DNA of 64,000 nucleotides from Clostridiales bacterium (GCA_020860715.1 JAJBTU010000024.1:47824-111823), one strand, 5' to 3'. Shown: positions 1-9,848, numbered from the stretch's first letter. The notes: generated from the sequence alone by a model not told the origin. Program-made: numbers and translations.

Positions 1-1617
1 TTCTTTCAATACTTCAATCGCATCGCCTCCGAGTCCGGAGCAGGAATCCTCATCTTCACCATACATAAGGTAATAGTCAAAATCGATATTGTATCCTTCT
101 CTATAATCATCCGGAATCTCATTACTGACTGTGAATGTGATACTTCCATCATCATTGACTTTGTAAGTAACATAGCTGGAGACTTCATCCGGAATATACA
201 CATTCCACCCGATCGATGTGTCCTCCGGAAATTCAGAGCCGTTCTCCATCGACACGGTAATGGTCTGTTCATGCCCGTTAAAGACATAATAATAGGTCGG
301 ATCTTCTTTCACGCCATATGTTTTCGTGAGTTTCGTCGAGATGTCATAGGAGTCGACATACACACGGGTGTCGTTCAGATAGTCCTCGTTGTCATGCCAC
401 ACCTGTACCCAGAAATTCGTATCCCAGTTAGTCTTGCGCAATACTGCACTGCTTCCATCATCTTTGATTTCCAACGCGTTCGTATCGACAGAGTCTGTCT
501 CGATCCTCAGCCAGTAGTTTTCGCCATCGATCTCTACTGTATCAGAGTAGTTCTGTCCCTCTCCATCCGTATAGTACCTTGTCAGTGTAAAGTCACCATT
601 GTCCAGCGTATAGGTATCGCCAATATGAAAATCCTCCGTCGGGATCGTTTCATCATTATAGGTCAGGACATAGTATTCTTCTGCCACCTTGACATAAAAG
701 TATTCTGTCGTGAGTTCATATTCCTCTCCATCAATGGCAGAAATGATTACCGTATCCTCTCCGCCCTGTCTTTTTCCGGTAAAGGAGATATAATACCCTC
801 CGTCTTCCGCCTCTTCAATCGAAAGATCCGTGTATCTGCCGGTAGAAGAGTAGTCGAGTGTGAAATCCGTGATCTCATCATACTCATCCCATTCTTCTTC
901 GCCATCACTATAGACCACCCTCTGCTCAACGGAAGAAATATAAAGACGAATGGTCTTCCCATTCAGAGTTGTACTGGTGCCATCAATCCAGTCATAGTTA
1001 AACCAGTACTCTACCTCCTTCACCTCCACGTCGGATTCTTCATCCTCACTCGTCAGGCTGATGTCATCCTCTTCGTCATCATCTCCACCGTCCACACTGC
1101 TGCCGTCCAGATCCAGACCGGCCAGCGAGATGCCATCATTCGCGTCTTCAATGGTCTCGGTATCCGTCTCATCCTCCGACTCTTCTTCCACATCAGAAAC
1201 AGCCCCGGTCGTCGCTTCCGTACTGTCGTCGACTGTACCCTCCGCAGTGTCCCCGGTCGACTCCGTATCTGTCGTATCATCAGACACGTCTGTCGTATCT
1301 GCCGCGTCCGTTGTATCATTAGACGTATCCGTTGTACCAGCCGCATCCGTTGCGCCATCAGACGCATCCGCCGTGTCTGCCGCATCCGCTGTATTATCAT
1401 CAGATGCGGCCGTCGTATCGGTCGTGCTCTCCACGGGGTCCGATACAGCCCCTTCTGCTGCCGTCCCGTCCGTCTTGTCAGACGCCGCGGTTATCTCCTC
1501 CGCTTCCGTCGTCAGCTCGGTCTCCTCCGCCGTGACGGGGCTTCCAATCGTGCCCACCTGTGAGCAGACCAGAACGATCGCAAGCAAAAGCGCCATGAAT
1601 CTCTTTTTGCTCTTCAT
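1..1617 (-). CDS. Secreted/surface protein with signal peptide and Asp/Thr-rich low-complexity N-terminal region (C-terminus truncated by window edge)
   Basis: Reverse complement from 1617 reads MKSKKRFMALLLAIVLVCSQVGTIGSPVTAEETELTTEAEE..., open to base 1. AAGGAGG-like RBS just upstream. Not in the ORF track because it has no stop inside the window; 271..1563(+) and 1061..1648(+) are antisense shadows. Confidence 0.85.
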   Translation of the reverse strand, partial: MKSKKRFMALLLAIVLVCSQVGTIGSPVTAEETELTTEAEEITAASDKTDGTAAEGAVSDPVESTTDTTAASDDNTADAADTADASDGATDAAGTTDTSNDTTDAADTTDVSDDTTDTESTGDTAEGTVDDSTEATTGAVSDVEEESEDETDTETIEDANDGISLAGLDLDGSSVDGGDDDEEDDISLTSEDEESDVEVKEVEYWFNYDWIDGTSTTLNGKTIRLYISSVEQRVVYSDGEEEWDEYDEITDFTLDYSSTGRYTDLSIEEAEDGGYYISFTGKRQGGEDTVIISAIDGEEYELTTEYFYVKVAEEYYVLTYNDETIPTEDFHIGDTYTLDNGDFTLTRYYTDGEGQNYSDTVEIDGENYWLRIETDSVDTNALEIKDDGSSAVLRKTNWDTNFWVQVWHDNEDYLNDTRVYVDSYDISTKLTKTYGVKEDPTYYYVFNGHEQTITVSMENGSEFPEDTSIGWNVYIPDEVSSYVTYKVNDDGSITFTVSNEIPDDYREGYNIDFDYYLMYGEDEDSCSGLGGDAIEVLKE

Positions 1618-1704
1618 AGAAAAACCTCCTTATTCATGTCATGATTGAAAACAAACAAAGTTCTGACATCTACCGCGATTCTATCACCTTTCGATTTTCC
1701 AATG

Positions 1705-1781
1705 GTGTCCTGAAAAAAGACTTCGTAGATTATTTTCGAAGTCTCCCCAAAGAAGATTTATTGTGTCCTAAAAAAAGACTT
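1705..1781. repeat. Two 19-bp direct repeats GTGTCCT(G/A)AAAAAAGACTT (1705-1723, 1763-1781) 58 bp apart; first copy continues into hairpin GACTTCG...CGAAGTC
   Basis: Seen directly in the divergent intergenic region between the surface protein and the HTH/kinase genes. Confidence 0.7.
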
Positions 1782-1895
1782 TTTTTAAGAGTTTCCAAAA
1801 GGTTTGTCAGTTTTTAGCGAACTATGATATACTTATGGAAATCAGCGAAACGACTTACGTCTTCTACTATAATTTAAACATCAGGAGGGGTTGCC

Positions 1896-2384
1896 TTGTC
1901 GAAGCAGAATAAAAAAGACATCTCAACATCCCAGCTTCTCTCAATCATCAAAAAGTCAAATGAGTTTTCTGAAGTGACCGGGACATATCACGATCAGGAG
2001 GAAGAACCTCTCTTCTGCCATTTCCTGTATGCCACGATGCAGAAGCACGACAAGGCGCCGACGGATGTGATCATGGAGAGCGGCATCGAGCGGTCCTATT
2101 TTTATCATGTATTAAGCGGGCAGAAGACACCCGGCCGCAATATTGTGCTGCGTATCAGTCTGTGTCTTTCCGCAACGCTTACCGAGACGAACCAGCTGCT
2201 GAGGCTTTCCCGGCAGGGCATATTGTATCCGAAGGTTAAAAGGGATGCGGCGATCATTTTCGCGATTGAGAAGAAATACACCATGCAGCAGGCGAATGAC
2301 CTGCTGATCCAGGAGGGCGAGCTGCCCCTGTATAAAAGAGAATCGGGGGGGGGAATGAGAGGCCATGAATCAGCGGTCGGGTGA
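1896..2384 (+). CDS. Small HTH (XRE-like) putative regulator, partner of downstream kinase
   Basis: 162 aa; VIMESGIERSYFYHVLSGQKTPGRNIVLRISLCLSATLTETNQLLRLS resembles a Cro/CI-type HTH; preceded by AGGAGG. Confidence 0.65.
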   Translation: MSKQNKKDISTSQLLSIIKKSNEFSEVTGTYHDQEEEPLFCHFLYATMQKHDKAPTDVIMESGIERSYFYHVLSGQKTPGRNIVLRISLCLSATLTETNQLLRLSRQGILYPKVKRDAAIIFAIEKKYTMQQANDLLIQEGELPLYKRESGGGMRGHESAVG

Positions 2385-4431
2385 CGTGCCGTTTTCGCTT
2401 CCTGACGATCTGGCAGCGGTCTATGAAGTAAAATCCTGTCTGAAATATTCTGTGCAGGCCGGTACCGGCACTTACCTGCTCCGCAAAAGAGAGACAGGCG
2501 GCCTCTACCTTTTAAAGACGGCTGCAGATCCTGAATATGCGGCACAGCTTATCAATGAACAGAAGGTCCTGAATGCCATCCATGCCTCGGAGGATTCCAG
2601 CTATCCGAAGCTTTTTCCGGCTGCTGTTTTTCTGGAAAAATACCCCCCCGACGGTGAGATTTTTTACATTCGTACTTATATAGAAGGGAAAACTCTGGAA
2701 GAGCTGTGCGAGACCAATTATGAAAAGCCGGGGATTCCTCTGATGCAGGCTCTCGACTATATGATCTCACTGACCGACCTTCTGCGTTTTCTGCACTCTA
2801 TGACTCCGCCTTTGATCCACCGGGACATCAAGCCGCAGAACATCATCGTGGACACAGACGGCAGATGTCACTATATTGATCTTGGCATTTCCCGTTTTTA
2901 TCAGCCGGATAAGCGCAGCGATACGCTTGTAATGGGAACACAGCTGACCGCGCCGCCGGAACAGTTTGGCTACAAGCAGAGCGATACGAGAAGCGACCTG
3001 TATTCGCTCGGACTCATGCTCCTCTATTGTCTGACCGGGGAATACTCGCCGACCGATGCTCTTCTCTCTGAACTTGATGAGCCGATTGCTGCCATCATCC
3101 GTCACGCGACAATGTTTGACCCCGATCAGCGCTACCAGAGTGCAGACGAGCTGCTTGCCGATCTGCTGGCTGTGCGCTTTCCGCAGCTCTACCCGGCCGG
3201 AGAGGTCTGTACGGCGGGGATCACCGAAACTTCAGATGCCCCGGGCCATTTTGCACCTTTGCGGATTTTGGCCGTCGTGTTTGCGGGCATCCTTATTCTT
3301 GCTACAGCCATCTGGATGAATCGGGGGACTTTCTACTCTCTTTTTAGCGAAAACGCTTCCGGCAATTCATCCGAGTCCGATGTCACATCCGAGTCCGGCA
3401 GCGATAACTCTGATTCTTCGAACGCAATTTACACGTTCACTGAGCCGCTGATCGAGGAAGCGGTGCGTTCCCAGCTTGGGATCAGTGAAGAGGAATCCAT
3501 CACAGAGAAGGATCTGGAACAGATTGTCTCTCTGCATATTTTCGGACTTCAGATTTATTCAGATGATGAGGAATTCTGGTTTCAGGGGAATTATCCATTT
3601 GTTTATGATAATGAAATGCAGGAATCAGGACTCTATGAACGGACAGGCACGATCTCGTCTCTGGAAGATATCACGCATATGCCAAACCTCCACACGCTCT
3701 GTCTTTACCGGCAGCAGATCAAAGATCTTTCCGTCCTTGCGGACTCTGATCTGACGATCACGGAGCTTGGGCTTGGCTACAATCCGCTGACGGATCTGTC
3801 GCCTCTTTCGGAAAACGCGGATATCGAGACCCTGAATCTGGCCGGACTGGGGATATCAGACGTTTCCGTAATCTCTACACTTGACAATCTGAAAAATCTC
3901 AACATCAGCTCGACCAATATCCGCTCGCTGGCCGGGCTGGAGAACTGCGCCATTGAGGAATTGAACATCTACGATCTGGATCTGGCTGATTATTCCCAAT
4001 TGTCCTCATTGGAACACCTGACCTCATTGGAGATCAACCATCTTTCAAATGCCATAATCTCCGCCGTGAGTGAGACCTCATTGACCTCACTCTTCATCCA
4101 TTCGGCAAATGGCATTCCAATCAGTCAGCTTTCTGAAATCTCTACGCTGGAAACCCTCGGTGTAATCGTGGGAAATATGGATGAGGTCTCTCTGGACGCG
4201 ATCAACCTGCCCTGCCTTTGGAATCTTGACATCAAGAATGCGACCATCTCGGATTTTTCCGGTCTGTCCTCTCTGGAGTCCCTGACCACGCTGACAATCT
4301 ACGCAAGCACCTGCTTAAGCTACGACGGGCTCTCCGACATTCCAAACCTGCACATCATCAACTGCACCGAAGAGCAGGCCGAGACCATTCGTGCGCAGTA
4401 TCCGGATGCGGATTACTATTATGCGTATTGA
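2365..4431 (+). CDS. Membrane Ser/Thr protein kinase with extracytoplasmic leucine-rich repeats
   Basis: HRDIKPQNIIVD catalytic loop, DLGISRF, SDLYSLGLMLLYCLTG; TM segment LRILAVVFAGILILATAIW; C-terminal LRRs (NLHTLCLYRQQIKDLSVLADSDLTITELGLGYNPLTDLSPL...). Confidence 0.9.
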   Translation: MNQRSGDVPFSLPDDLAAVYEVKSCLKYSVQAGTGTYLLRKRETGGLYLLKTAADPEYAAQLINEQKVLNAIHASEDSSYPKLFPAAVFLEKYPPDGEIFYIRTYIEGKTLEELCETNYEKPGIPLMQALDYMISLTDLLRFLHSMTPPLIHRDIKPQNIIVDTDGRCHYIDLGISRFYQPDKRSDTLVMGTQLTAPPEQFGYKQSDTRSDLYSLGLMLLYCLTGEYSPTDALLSELDEPIAAIIRHATMFDPDQRYQSADELLADLLAVRFPQLYPAGEVCTAGITETSDAPGHFAPLRILAVVFAGILILATAIWMNRGTFYSLFSENASGNSSESDVTSESGSDNSDSSNAIYTFTEPLIEEAVRSQLGISEEESITEKDLEQIVSLHIFGLQIYSDDEEFWFQGNYPFVYDNEMQESGLYERTGTISSLEDITHMPNLHTLCLYRQQIKDLSVLADSDLTITELGLGYNPLTDLSPLSENADIETLNLAGLGISDVSVISTLDNLKNLNISSTNIRSLAGLENCAIEELNIYDLDLADYSQLSSLEHLTSLEINHLSNAIISAVSETSLTSLFIHSANGIPISQLSEISTLETLGVIVGNMDEVSLDAINLPCLWNLDIKNATISDFSGLSSLESLTTLTIYASTCLSYDGLSDIPNLHIINCTEEQAETIRAQYPDADYYYAY

Positions 4432-4520
4432 TTTATGCCGTTTCTTCTTGGGATGAACGCTGTACAATCTGTAGTTCACAGCCAAGTGCATTAACGATGT
4501 TCAGCAAAAACTTTAACGTA

Positions 4521-4558
4521 CAGCCGGAGCATTTCGCGCTCCGGCTGTTTTTATTTTA
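4521..4558 (+). terminator. Rho-independent terminator
   Basis: CAGCCGGAGC...GCTCCGGCTG followed by TTTTTATTTT, downstream of the kinase gene. Confidence 0.85.
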
Positions 4559-5683
4559 CTTTATATTCACGATCTCGTACTCTGCGCTGCCCAGTCCGAT
4601 CTTTACCGCATGCTCAATGGAAGACTTCCAGTTGGTGTCCGGCGATACGCGGCCGAAATGGTCACGGTCCTCGTGCGTGTGCTGCTCCACGGAATCTCCG
4701 AGCATACTGTTGCGAAGCGGCGGCTGTGCGTTGACCGCGTCAACACAGGCCATGTCGAGCGCGACCGGATCGAAGGATGCGAACATGCCGACATCCGGCA
4801 CGATCGCGGCGTCGTTCTCCGCATGGCAGTCGCAGAATGGCGAAACATCAATGACCAGACTGATGTGGAAGCAGGGGCGGTCCTGACAGACTGCCATCGA
4901 GTATTCCGCAATCTTGCAGTTCAGGATATCGTTTGCCTCATCGCTTGCAGGCTGTACCGCGTCCTTCGGACAGACGCCGATGCAGCGGCCGCAGCCGACA
5001 CATTTTGCATGATCTATAGAGGCTTTTTTTATCTCTTCATTTACTGCCGCCGCGCCGTGCGCACAGATTCTTGTACACTTTCCGCAGCCAACACAGAGGT
5101 CCTGATCGACATGCGGCTTCCCGGCGCTGTGCATCTCCATCTTTCCGGCGCGGGAACCGCAGCCCATGCCGATGTTTTTCAGCGTGCCGCCAAAGCCGGT
5201 CGCCTCGTGGCCTTTAAAATGGGTCAGGGAAATAAAAACATCCGCATCCATGACCGCACGTCCGATCTTTGCTTCTTTTACGTATTCTCCGTTTTTCACC
5301 GGAACCAGTTCTTCATCGGTCCCTTTTAATCCGTCCGCGATCAGCACGTGGCAGCCGGTCGCATAGGGCACAAAACCGTTGCCGTAGGCGGAGTCAATGT
5401 GGTCAAGCGCATTTTTGCGGCCGCCGACATAAAGGGTGTTGCAGTCGGTCAGAAATGGTCTGCCGCCGAGTTCCTTTACTACGTCCGCCACCGCTTTCGC
5501 GTAATTCGGGCGAAGGAACGCGAGGTTGCCCGGTTCACCAAAATGCATTTTGATCGCAACATACTGATCCGTGAAATCAATCTTACCAATCCCGGCTTTC
5601 CGGATCAGACGCTGCAGTTTGCCCGGAAGCGTGTCGCCGTCATGGACACGCAGGTCTGTAAAATATACTTTCGATTTTTCCAT
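4556..5683 (-). CDS. DUF362 domain-containing 4Fe-4S protein
   Basis: 375 aa; two ferredoxin motifs (CVGCGKCTRICAHG, CVGCGRCIGVCPKDA). Confidence 0.9.
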   Translation of the reverse strand: MEKSKVYFTDLRVHDGDTLPGKLQRLIRKAGIGKIDFTDQYVAIKMHFGEPGNLAFLRPNYAKAVADVVKELGGRPFLTDCNTLYVGGRKNALDHIDSAYGNGFVPYATGCHVLIADGLKGTDEELVPVKNGEYVKEAKIGRAVMDADVFISLTHFKGHEATGFGGTLKNIGMGCGSRAGKMEMHSAGKPHVDQDLCVGCGKCTRICAHGAAAVNEEIKKASIDHAKCVGCGRCIGVCPKDAVQPASDEANDILNCKIAEYSMAVCQDRPCFHISLVIDVSPFCDCHAENDAAIVPDVGMFASFDPVALDMACVDAVNAQPPLRNSMLGDSVEQHTHEDRDHFGRVSPDTNWKSSIEHAVKIGLGSAEYEIVNIK

Positions 5684-5702
5684 ATCCTGTTATTCCTCCC
5701 GA

Positions 5703-7112
5703 CTACGCTTCCATCAGGAACGCGCAGTATCCCTTCTTTGCCTCATAGACGTCAGCCTTACTGGTGACTTCCATCGGCGCGTGCATATTCAGCACCGCCA
5801 CACCGCTGTCTATTACTTCCATGCCATAAAGCGCGGATATGTAGGCGATCGTCCCGCCGCCGCCGATATCTACCTTGCCCAGCTCCGCGGTCTGATATGC
5901 CACCTTGTGCCGATCCAGCAGGGCGCGGATTGCCGCGATGTATTCCGCGTTCGCGTCGTTGCTGCCGCTCTTCCCGCGGGAACCAGTAAATTTGTTGAAC
6001 ACCAGTCCTTTTCCAAAGTAAGCGCTGTTCTTCTTTTCAAAAACACTTCCATACAGCGGATCGTAGGCCGCGCTCACATCAGAAGAAAGCATCCGGCTGT
6101 TCTTAAGCGCACGGCGCAGCGCGAGTTCGCTGTATTGTCCGGCGCAGTCCATCAGCTCCGCAACGGTATTTTCAAAGAAGCGGGACTGCATGCCGGTCGC
6201 TCCGACACTCCCGATCTCTTCCTTATCTACCAGCAGGCAGCAGCAGGTGTATTCCTGCGCCGGCACGCTAAGAAGTGCCTCCAGCGAGGTGTACGCGCAG
6301 ACACGGTCATCCTGTCCGTAGGCCATGATCATGCTGCGGTCCAGCCCGCAGTCCCTGGCTTTTTCTGCCGGTACAATCTCCAGTTCGGCGGAAAGGAAGT
6401 CTTCCTCTTCCATATTATATGTATTTTTGAGGATTGCGAGGATGTTCTGTTTTACCGTTTCTTTTTCCGCTTCGTCCTGTTCATCGGCGCTTCCCGCTTT
6501 CGGCTGCGGACGGCTCCCGATCAGAATATCCAGCTTTTCACCTTCTATCACAACGCGGGCTTTTTTCTCCATCTGCTCTCCCGACAAATGAACCAGCAGA
6601 TCCGATACAAAGACTACCGGGTCGTCTTCTTTCTCCCCGATGCACACCTGCACCTTCGTGCCGTCCTTCTTTGCCACTACGCCATGGATCGCGAGCGGAA
6701 CCGTCACCCACTGGTATTTTTTGATCCCGCCGTAATAATGCGTATCCAGATAAGCCAGCTCGGTATCCTCATACAGCGGATCCTGCTTCACATCGAGACG
6801 CGGTGAATCGATATGCGCGCCCAGAATCCGCATTCCTTTTTCCAGCGGCTGTTCTCCGATCACGAACAGCGCGATCGTTTTCTCCATGCCGACTGCGTAC
6901 ACTTTATCTCCTGCCTGCAGGCGACTGCCGGACGCACGTACCTCATCCAGGCTGCGGTAGCCCTGCGCGCGCACAATGCGCACCGTCTCCGTCACACACT
7001 CGCGCTCGGTTTTCCCGGCGTCCAGAAATGCCCTGTAGCGTTTTGCCAAAGCCTCCAGTTCTTCAAGCTGTTCTTCCGTGTAAGTATTCCATGCGTTGTC
7101 TTTCTGTATCAA
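5703..7112 (-). CDS. M18 family aminopeptidase
   Basis: 469 aa; GAHIDSPRLDVKQDPLYE, DKEEIGSVGATGMQSRFFE, DIGGGGTIA motifs. Confidence 0.92.
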   Translation of the reverse strand: MIQKDNAWNTYTEEQLEELEALAKRYRAFLDAGKTERECVTETVRIVRAQGYRSLDEVRASGSRLQAGDKVYAVGMEKTIALFVIGEQPLEKGMRILGAHIDSPRLDVKQDPLYEDTELAYLDTHYYGGIKKYQWVTVPLAIHGVVAKKDGTKVQVCIGEKEDDPVVFVSDLLVHLSGEQMEKKARVVIEGEKLDILIGSRPQPKAGSADEQDEAEKETVKQNILAILKNTYNMEEEDFLSAELEIVPAEKARDCGLDRSMIMAYGQDDRVCAYTSLEALLSVPAQEYTCCCLLVDKEEIGSVGATGMQSRFFENTVAELMDCAGQYSELALRRALKNSRMLSSDVSAAYDPLYGSVFEKKNSAYFGKGLVFNKFTGSRGKSGSNDANAEYIAAIRALLDRHKVAYQTAELGKVDIGGGGTIAYISALYGMEVIDSGVAVLNMHAPMEVTSKADVYEAKKGYCAFLMEA

Positions 7113-7145
7113 TGATTCTTCCTTCTTTCGTTTTTACTGTAATTT

Positions 7146-7583
7146 TTACTGGCACAGCTCGGCTACGACCTGATTGATCACCTTGCCGTCCGCTTTGCCC
7201 TTCAGCTCGGCCATTACCGCTTTCATGATCTGACCTTTGTTCTTCGTCGCCAGCACATCTGCGAATTTGTCCTGCAGGATCGCCTTTACTTCCTCCGCAG
7301 TCAGCAGCTTCGGCGCATACTCGGAGATCACATCATAGCGGAACTGATATTCCGCCTTCAGATCCGCGCGCGAATCCGGGCAGGTGTCGATCTGTTCTTT
7401 CACCGTCTTCATCTCCTTTAAGATGACGCGGTTCACCATCTCCTCTGGAATGTCGTCGCGGCAGCCCTCATCGATTGCCACCTTCTTTACCGCGGAAATC
7501 AGGGACGAGATGGCCTCCTTGCGCGGCTTGTCTTTCGCCTTCATAGCTGCTACCATGTCTTTTCTTAGTAATTCGATGTCCAT
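7146..7583 (-). CDS. GatB/YqeY domain-containing protein
   Basis: Start re-assigned to MDIELLRKDMVAAMKAKDKPRKEAISSLISAVKK (145 aa) with a GAGGAG RBS; the ORF-track 5' extension is unlikely. Confidence 0.88.
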   Translation of the reverse strand: MDIELLRKDMVAAMKAKDKPRKEAISSLISAVKKVAIDEGCRDDIPEEMVNRVILKEMKTVKEQIDTCPDSRADLKAEYQFRYDVISEYAPKLLTAEEVKAILQDKFADVLATKNKGQIMKAVMAELKGKADGKVINQVVAELCQ

Positions 7584-7680
7584 AAATTTGCTCCTCTCTA
7601 CATAAAATAGGTGAGCCGCCGCATACAAAATCGCCCTGCGGGCGATGCGGCAGCCTTCGTCACAGATTCGCTGCGCGAAT

Positions 7681-9051
7681 CTATGACATGACATGCCCGG
7701 CCCCGAATGTCCGGATGTTCATCGGGTACACGTTTTCTTTGCCCACAAACTGTGCAATATAATTCACATAATCCGCGGTTTCTTCTTTCGGGAGTACGCA
7801 TGCGATTACGCCCGCAAATCCGCCGCCATGCACACGGCACACACCCCGGCCGGTGCGGTTCAGGAACAACCTCGTGAGCGCGAGAGTCAGCGTCACCTTC
7901 TGCTCCTTCGGACTGCGGATGCAGTAGCAGTTCTGCAGCCACTCCCAGGAGGAGCGCCCGGACTCGTCAATCGCCTTTAAAAGCGCCGCCTCGTCGCGGT
8001 CCAACGCCGCCTGATAGGCAGCGTCCACGCGCCTGTTTTCTTCAAAAAAGTGCAGGGCGCGTAAGACGGCGCGGTCATTATGAATCTTCGCATTGGAAGC
8101 AGAAGCCGCCCCTTCGTCTTTTGTATCAGCTGCCAGCTTTGCAAGCAGCGCCTCCTCGTCCGTCTCGCACAACAGCTTCACGCCGAGGGATTTTGCAGCG
8201 TCTTTCATCTCCAGAGGCACGCTGGAATATTCGTCGCTCAAGTCCGCGTGACCCTTGCCGGTATTGACGATCACGAGGTCGTAGCCCAGCTGCGAGAAAG
8301 AAAAATCTACCTGTTTGCAGATATCCTCGTCTGTGATGGCGTTCTGCGCCGAATCCGCTGCCCCGGTATTTTCATCTGATGCGCCCGGCTGCGGCGCTGT
8401 CGCAATCTTTGAAAAATCCAGCAGGATCGTGCCGCCGACCGCGCAGGCCATCTGATCCATCAGCCCCGACGCCTTGTCCCAGAAATGGTTCTCCGCGTAC
8501 TGGCCGATGCGCGCGTAATCAATATAGCGCATCTTTCCATCATTGAAAAAGTAGTTGATGATCGCGCACACGAGCATCTCAAACGATGCCGACGAACTCA
8601 CGCCCGCCGCCGAGATCACCTCGGTCGACACATAGGCGTTGAACCCGGACACCGTAAATCCCATCTTCCGCGCAGCCATCGCCATGCCCGCCACCAGAGA
8701 AAATGTGCCCTTATTCTTCGGCACCCGCTCCAGCCGGGTCAGATCCACGATGATCTTGTCGCGGTAGCCCTCGCTCACGATCGTGATCACATCCGTTCCG
8801 TTCGGATACGCCGCGCCGATCGTGTCCAGGCTGATGCTGCCCGCCAGGATCTTTCCGCCGTTGTGATCCGTATGGTTCCCGACAATCTCCGTCCGCCCCG
8901 GAGATGTGAAGAATGACATCTCACAATCAGAAGTTTCCTTATCGGGAGCAAAATATCTTTTGTAATTCTCCGCCAACGACTGATAGCGCGCCATACTGCG
9001 CTCCGTCTCGCCGTAAATGCGTTCCAGTGTCTGAAGCTCCGGTAATTTCAT
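7681..9051 (-). CDS. galK: Galactokinase (GHMP kinase)
   Basis: GRTEIVGNHTDHNGGKILAGSI; GVSSSASFEMLVCAI; GRGVCRVHGGGFAGVIACVLP. Confidence 0.9.
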   Translation of the reverse strand: MKLPELQTLERIYGETERSMARYQSLAENYKRYFAPDKETSDCEMSFFTSPGRTEIVGNHTDHNGGKILAGSISLDTIGAAYPNGTDVITIVSEGYRDKIIVDLTRLERVPKNKGTFSLVAGMAMAARKMGFTVSGFNAYVSTEVISAAGVSSSASFEMLVCAIINYFFNDGKMRYIDYARIGQYAENHFWDKASGLMDQMACAVGGTILLDFSKIATAPQPGASDENTGAADSAQNAITDEDICKQVDFSFSQLGYDLVIVNTGKGHADLSDEYSSVPLEMKDAAKSLGVKLLCETDEEALLAKLAADTKDEGAASASNAKIHNDRAVLRALHFFEENRRVDAAYQAALDRDEAALLKAIDESGRSSWEWLQNCYCIRSPKEQKVTLTLALTRLFLNRTGRGVCRVHGGGFAGVIACVLPKEETADYVNYIAQFVGKENVYPMNIRTFGAGHVMS

Positions 9052-9109
9052 CCTGTTCCTCCTTCTATATATAATGATACACAGATTGCCGGCATGACAA
9101 TTTGTGGTT

Positions 9110-9568
9110 TTACACCCTTTTATTGTTTACGCTAACCCATCGTCTAAAGCCAATGGGATTGCGGTCGACCTGTTTCAATTCCTCGTACATTTCTATTGCT
9201 TCCATTATCTCATCTCGCATTGCAACCGGGTCTTCCCCATATCTGCTATTGGCTTCCCAACCGGTAATGTCATTAGAAGCAAGGATCAATCGTTCCGGTA
9301 CAGTGAAGCCACAATTTTCCTGCACAAGATCAATCAATGTCGGAATACTATGTGTTCGGTAGGTTCTGGATGTTTCGTCCAAACCTCCAATAGAAAACAA
9401 TGCATATTTTAAAGCCTTTTCGATTCCCTGCTGCACATGATAAGCAGCAATATCATCAATAAGCTCATCGTTATCAGGGTTCCCTGTCGGACTGATCAAC
9501 AATCTGGCATTGTAGACATCCCTGTCCGCTCTATCGAGCAACATAGACCTCAACCCCCTTTGTATCAA
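9110..9568 (-). CDS. HEPN domain protein (HEPN/MNT pair)
   Basis: DRDVYNARLLIS...AAYHVQQGIEKALKYALFSIGGLDETSRTYRTHSIPTLIDL; overlaps the upstream MNT gene. Confidence 0.85.
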   Translation of the reverse strand: MIQRGLRSMLLDRADRDVYNARLLISPTGNPDNDELIDDIAAYHVQQGIEKALKYALFSIGGLDETSRTYRTHSIPTLIDLVQENCGFTVPERLILASNDITGWEANSRYGEDPVAMRDEIMEAIEMYEELKQVDRNPIGFRRWVSVNNKRV

Positions 9569-9848
9569 TTTCCTTTTTCAGCTTTTCACCCAGCCTGTGA
9601 TAAAACAGGACATCACAATTATAATTGCATGCTTTATTAAAATCACATACCGGACGGAATAAGCGTTTATCACGTGTACTGCACGAAACATCCAGACAGA
9701 TGTCAACATCGCTCTCCTCGCAACAGTCATCTGTGACCGCACTGCCAAATATGATTAGCCGTCTGATTACATCGGACATCCGCGCAATCTGAATTGTTTT
9801 TTCTACTTCTGAACGTTTCACGGTGTTGATTCTGGCAAGATTATCCAT
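9531..9848 (-). CDS. Minimal nucleotidyltransferase (MNT) of HEPN/MNT pair
   Basis: IIFGSAVTDDCCEESDVDICLDV = GSX10DXD. Confidence 0.88.
   Translation of the reverse strand: MDNLARINTVKRSEVEKTIQIARMSDVIRRLIIFGSAVTDDCCEESDVDICLDVSCSTRDKRLFRPVCDFNKACNYNCDVLFYHRLGEKLKKEIDTKGVEVYVAR

Noticed and set aside
271-1563. Long plus-strand ORFs 271..1563 and 1061..1648
   Set aside because: Antisense shadows of the minus-strand surface protein, which has a signal peptide and RBS.
2105-2545. Minus-strand ORF opposite HTH/kinase
   Set aside because: Shadow ORF; plus-strand genes have clear domains.
7620-7680. Hairpins cgccctgcgggcg and agattcgctgcgcgaatct between yqeY and galK
   Set aside because: Self-complementary but unrelated to the repeat families; probably an ordinary terminator/processing structure.
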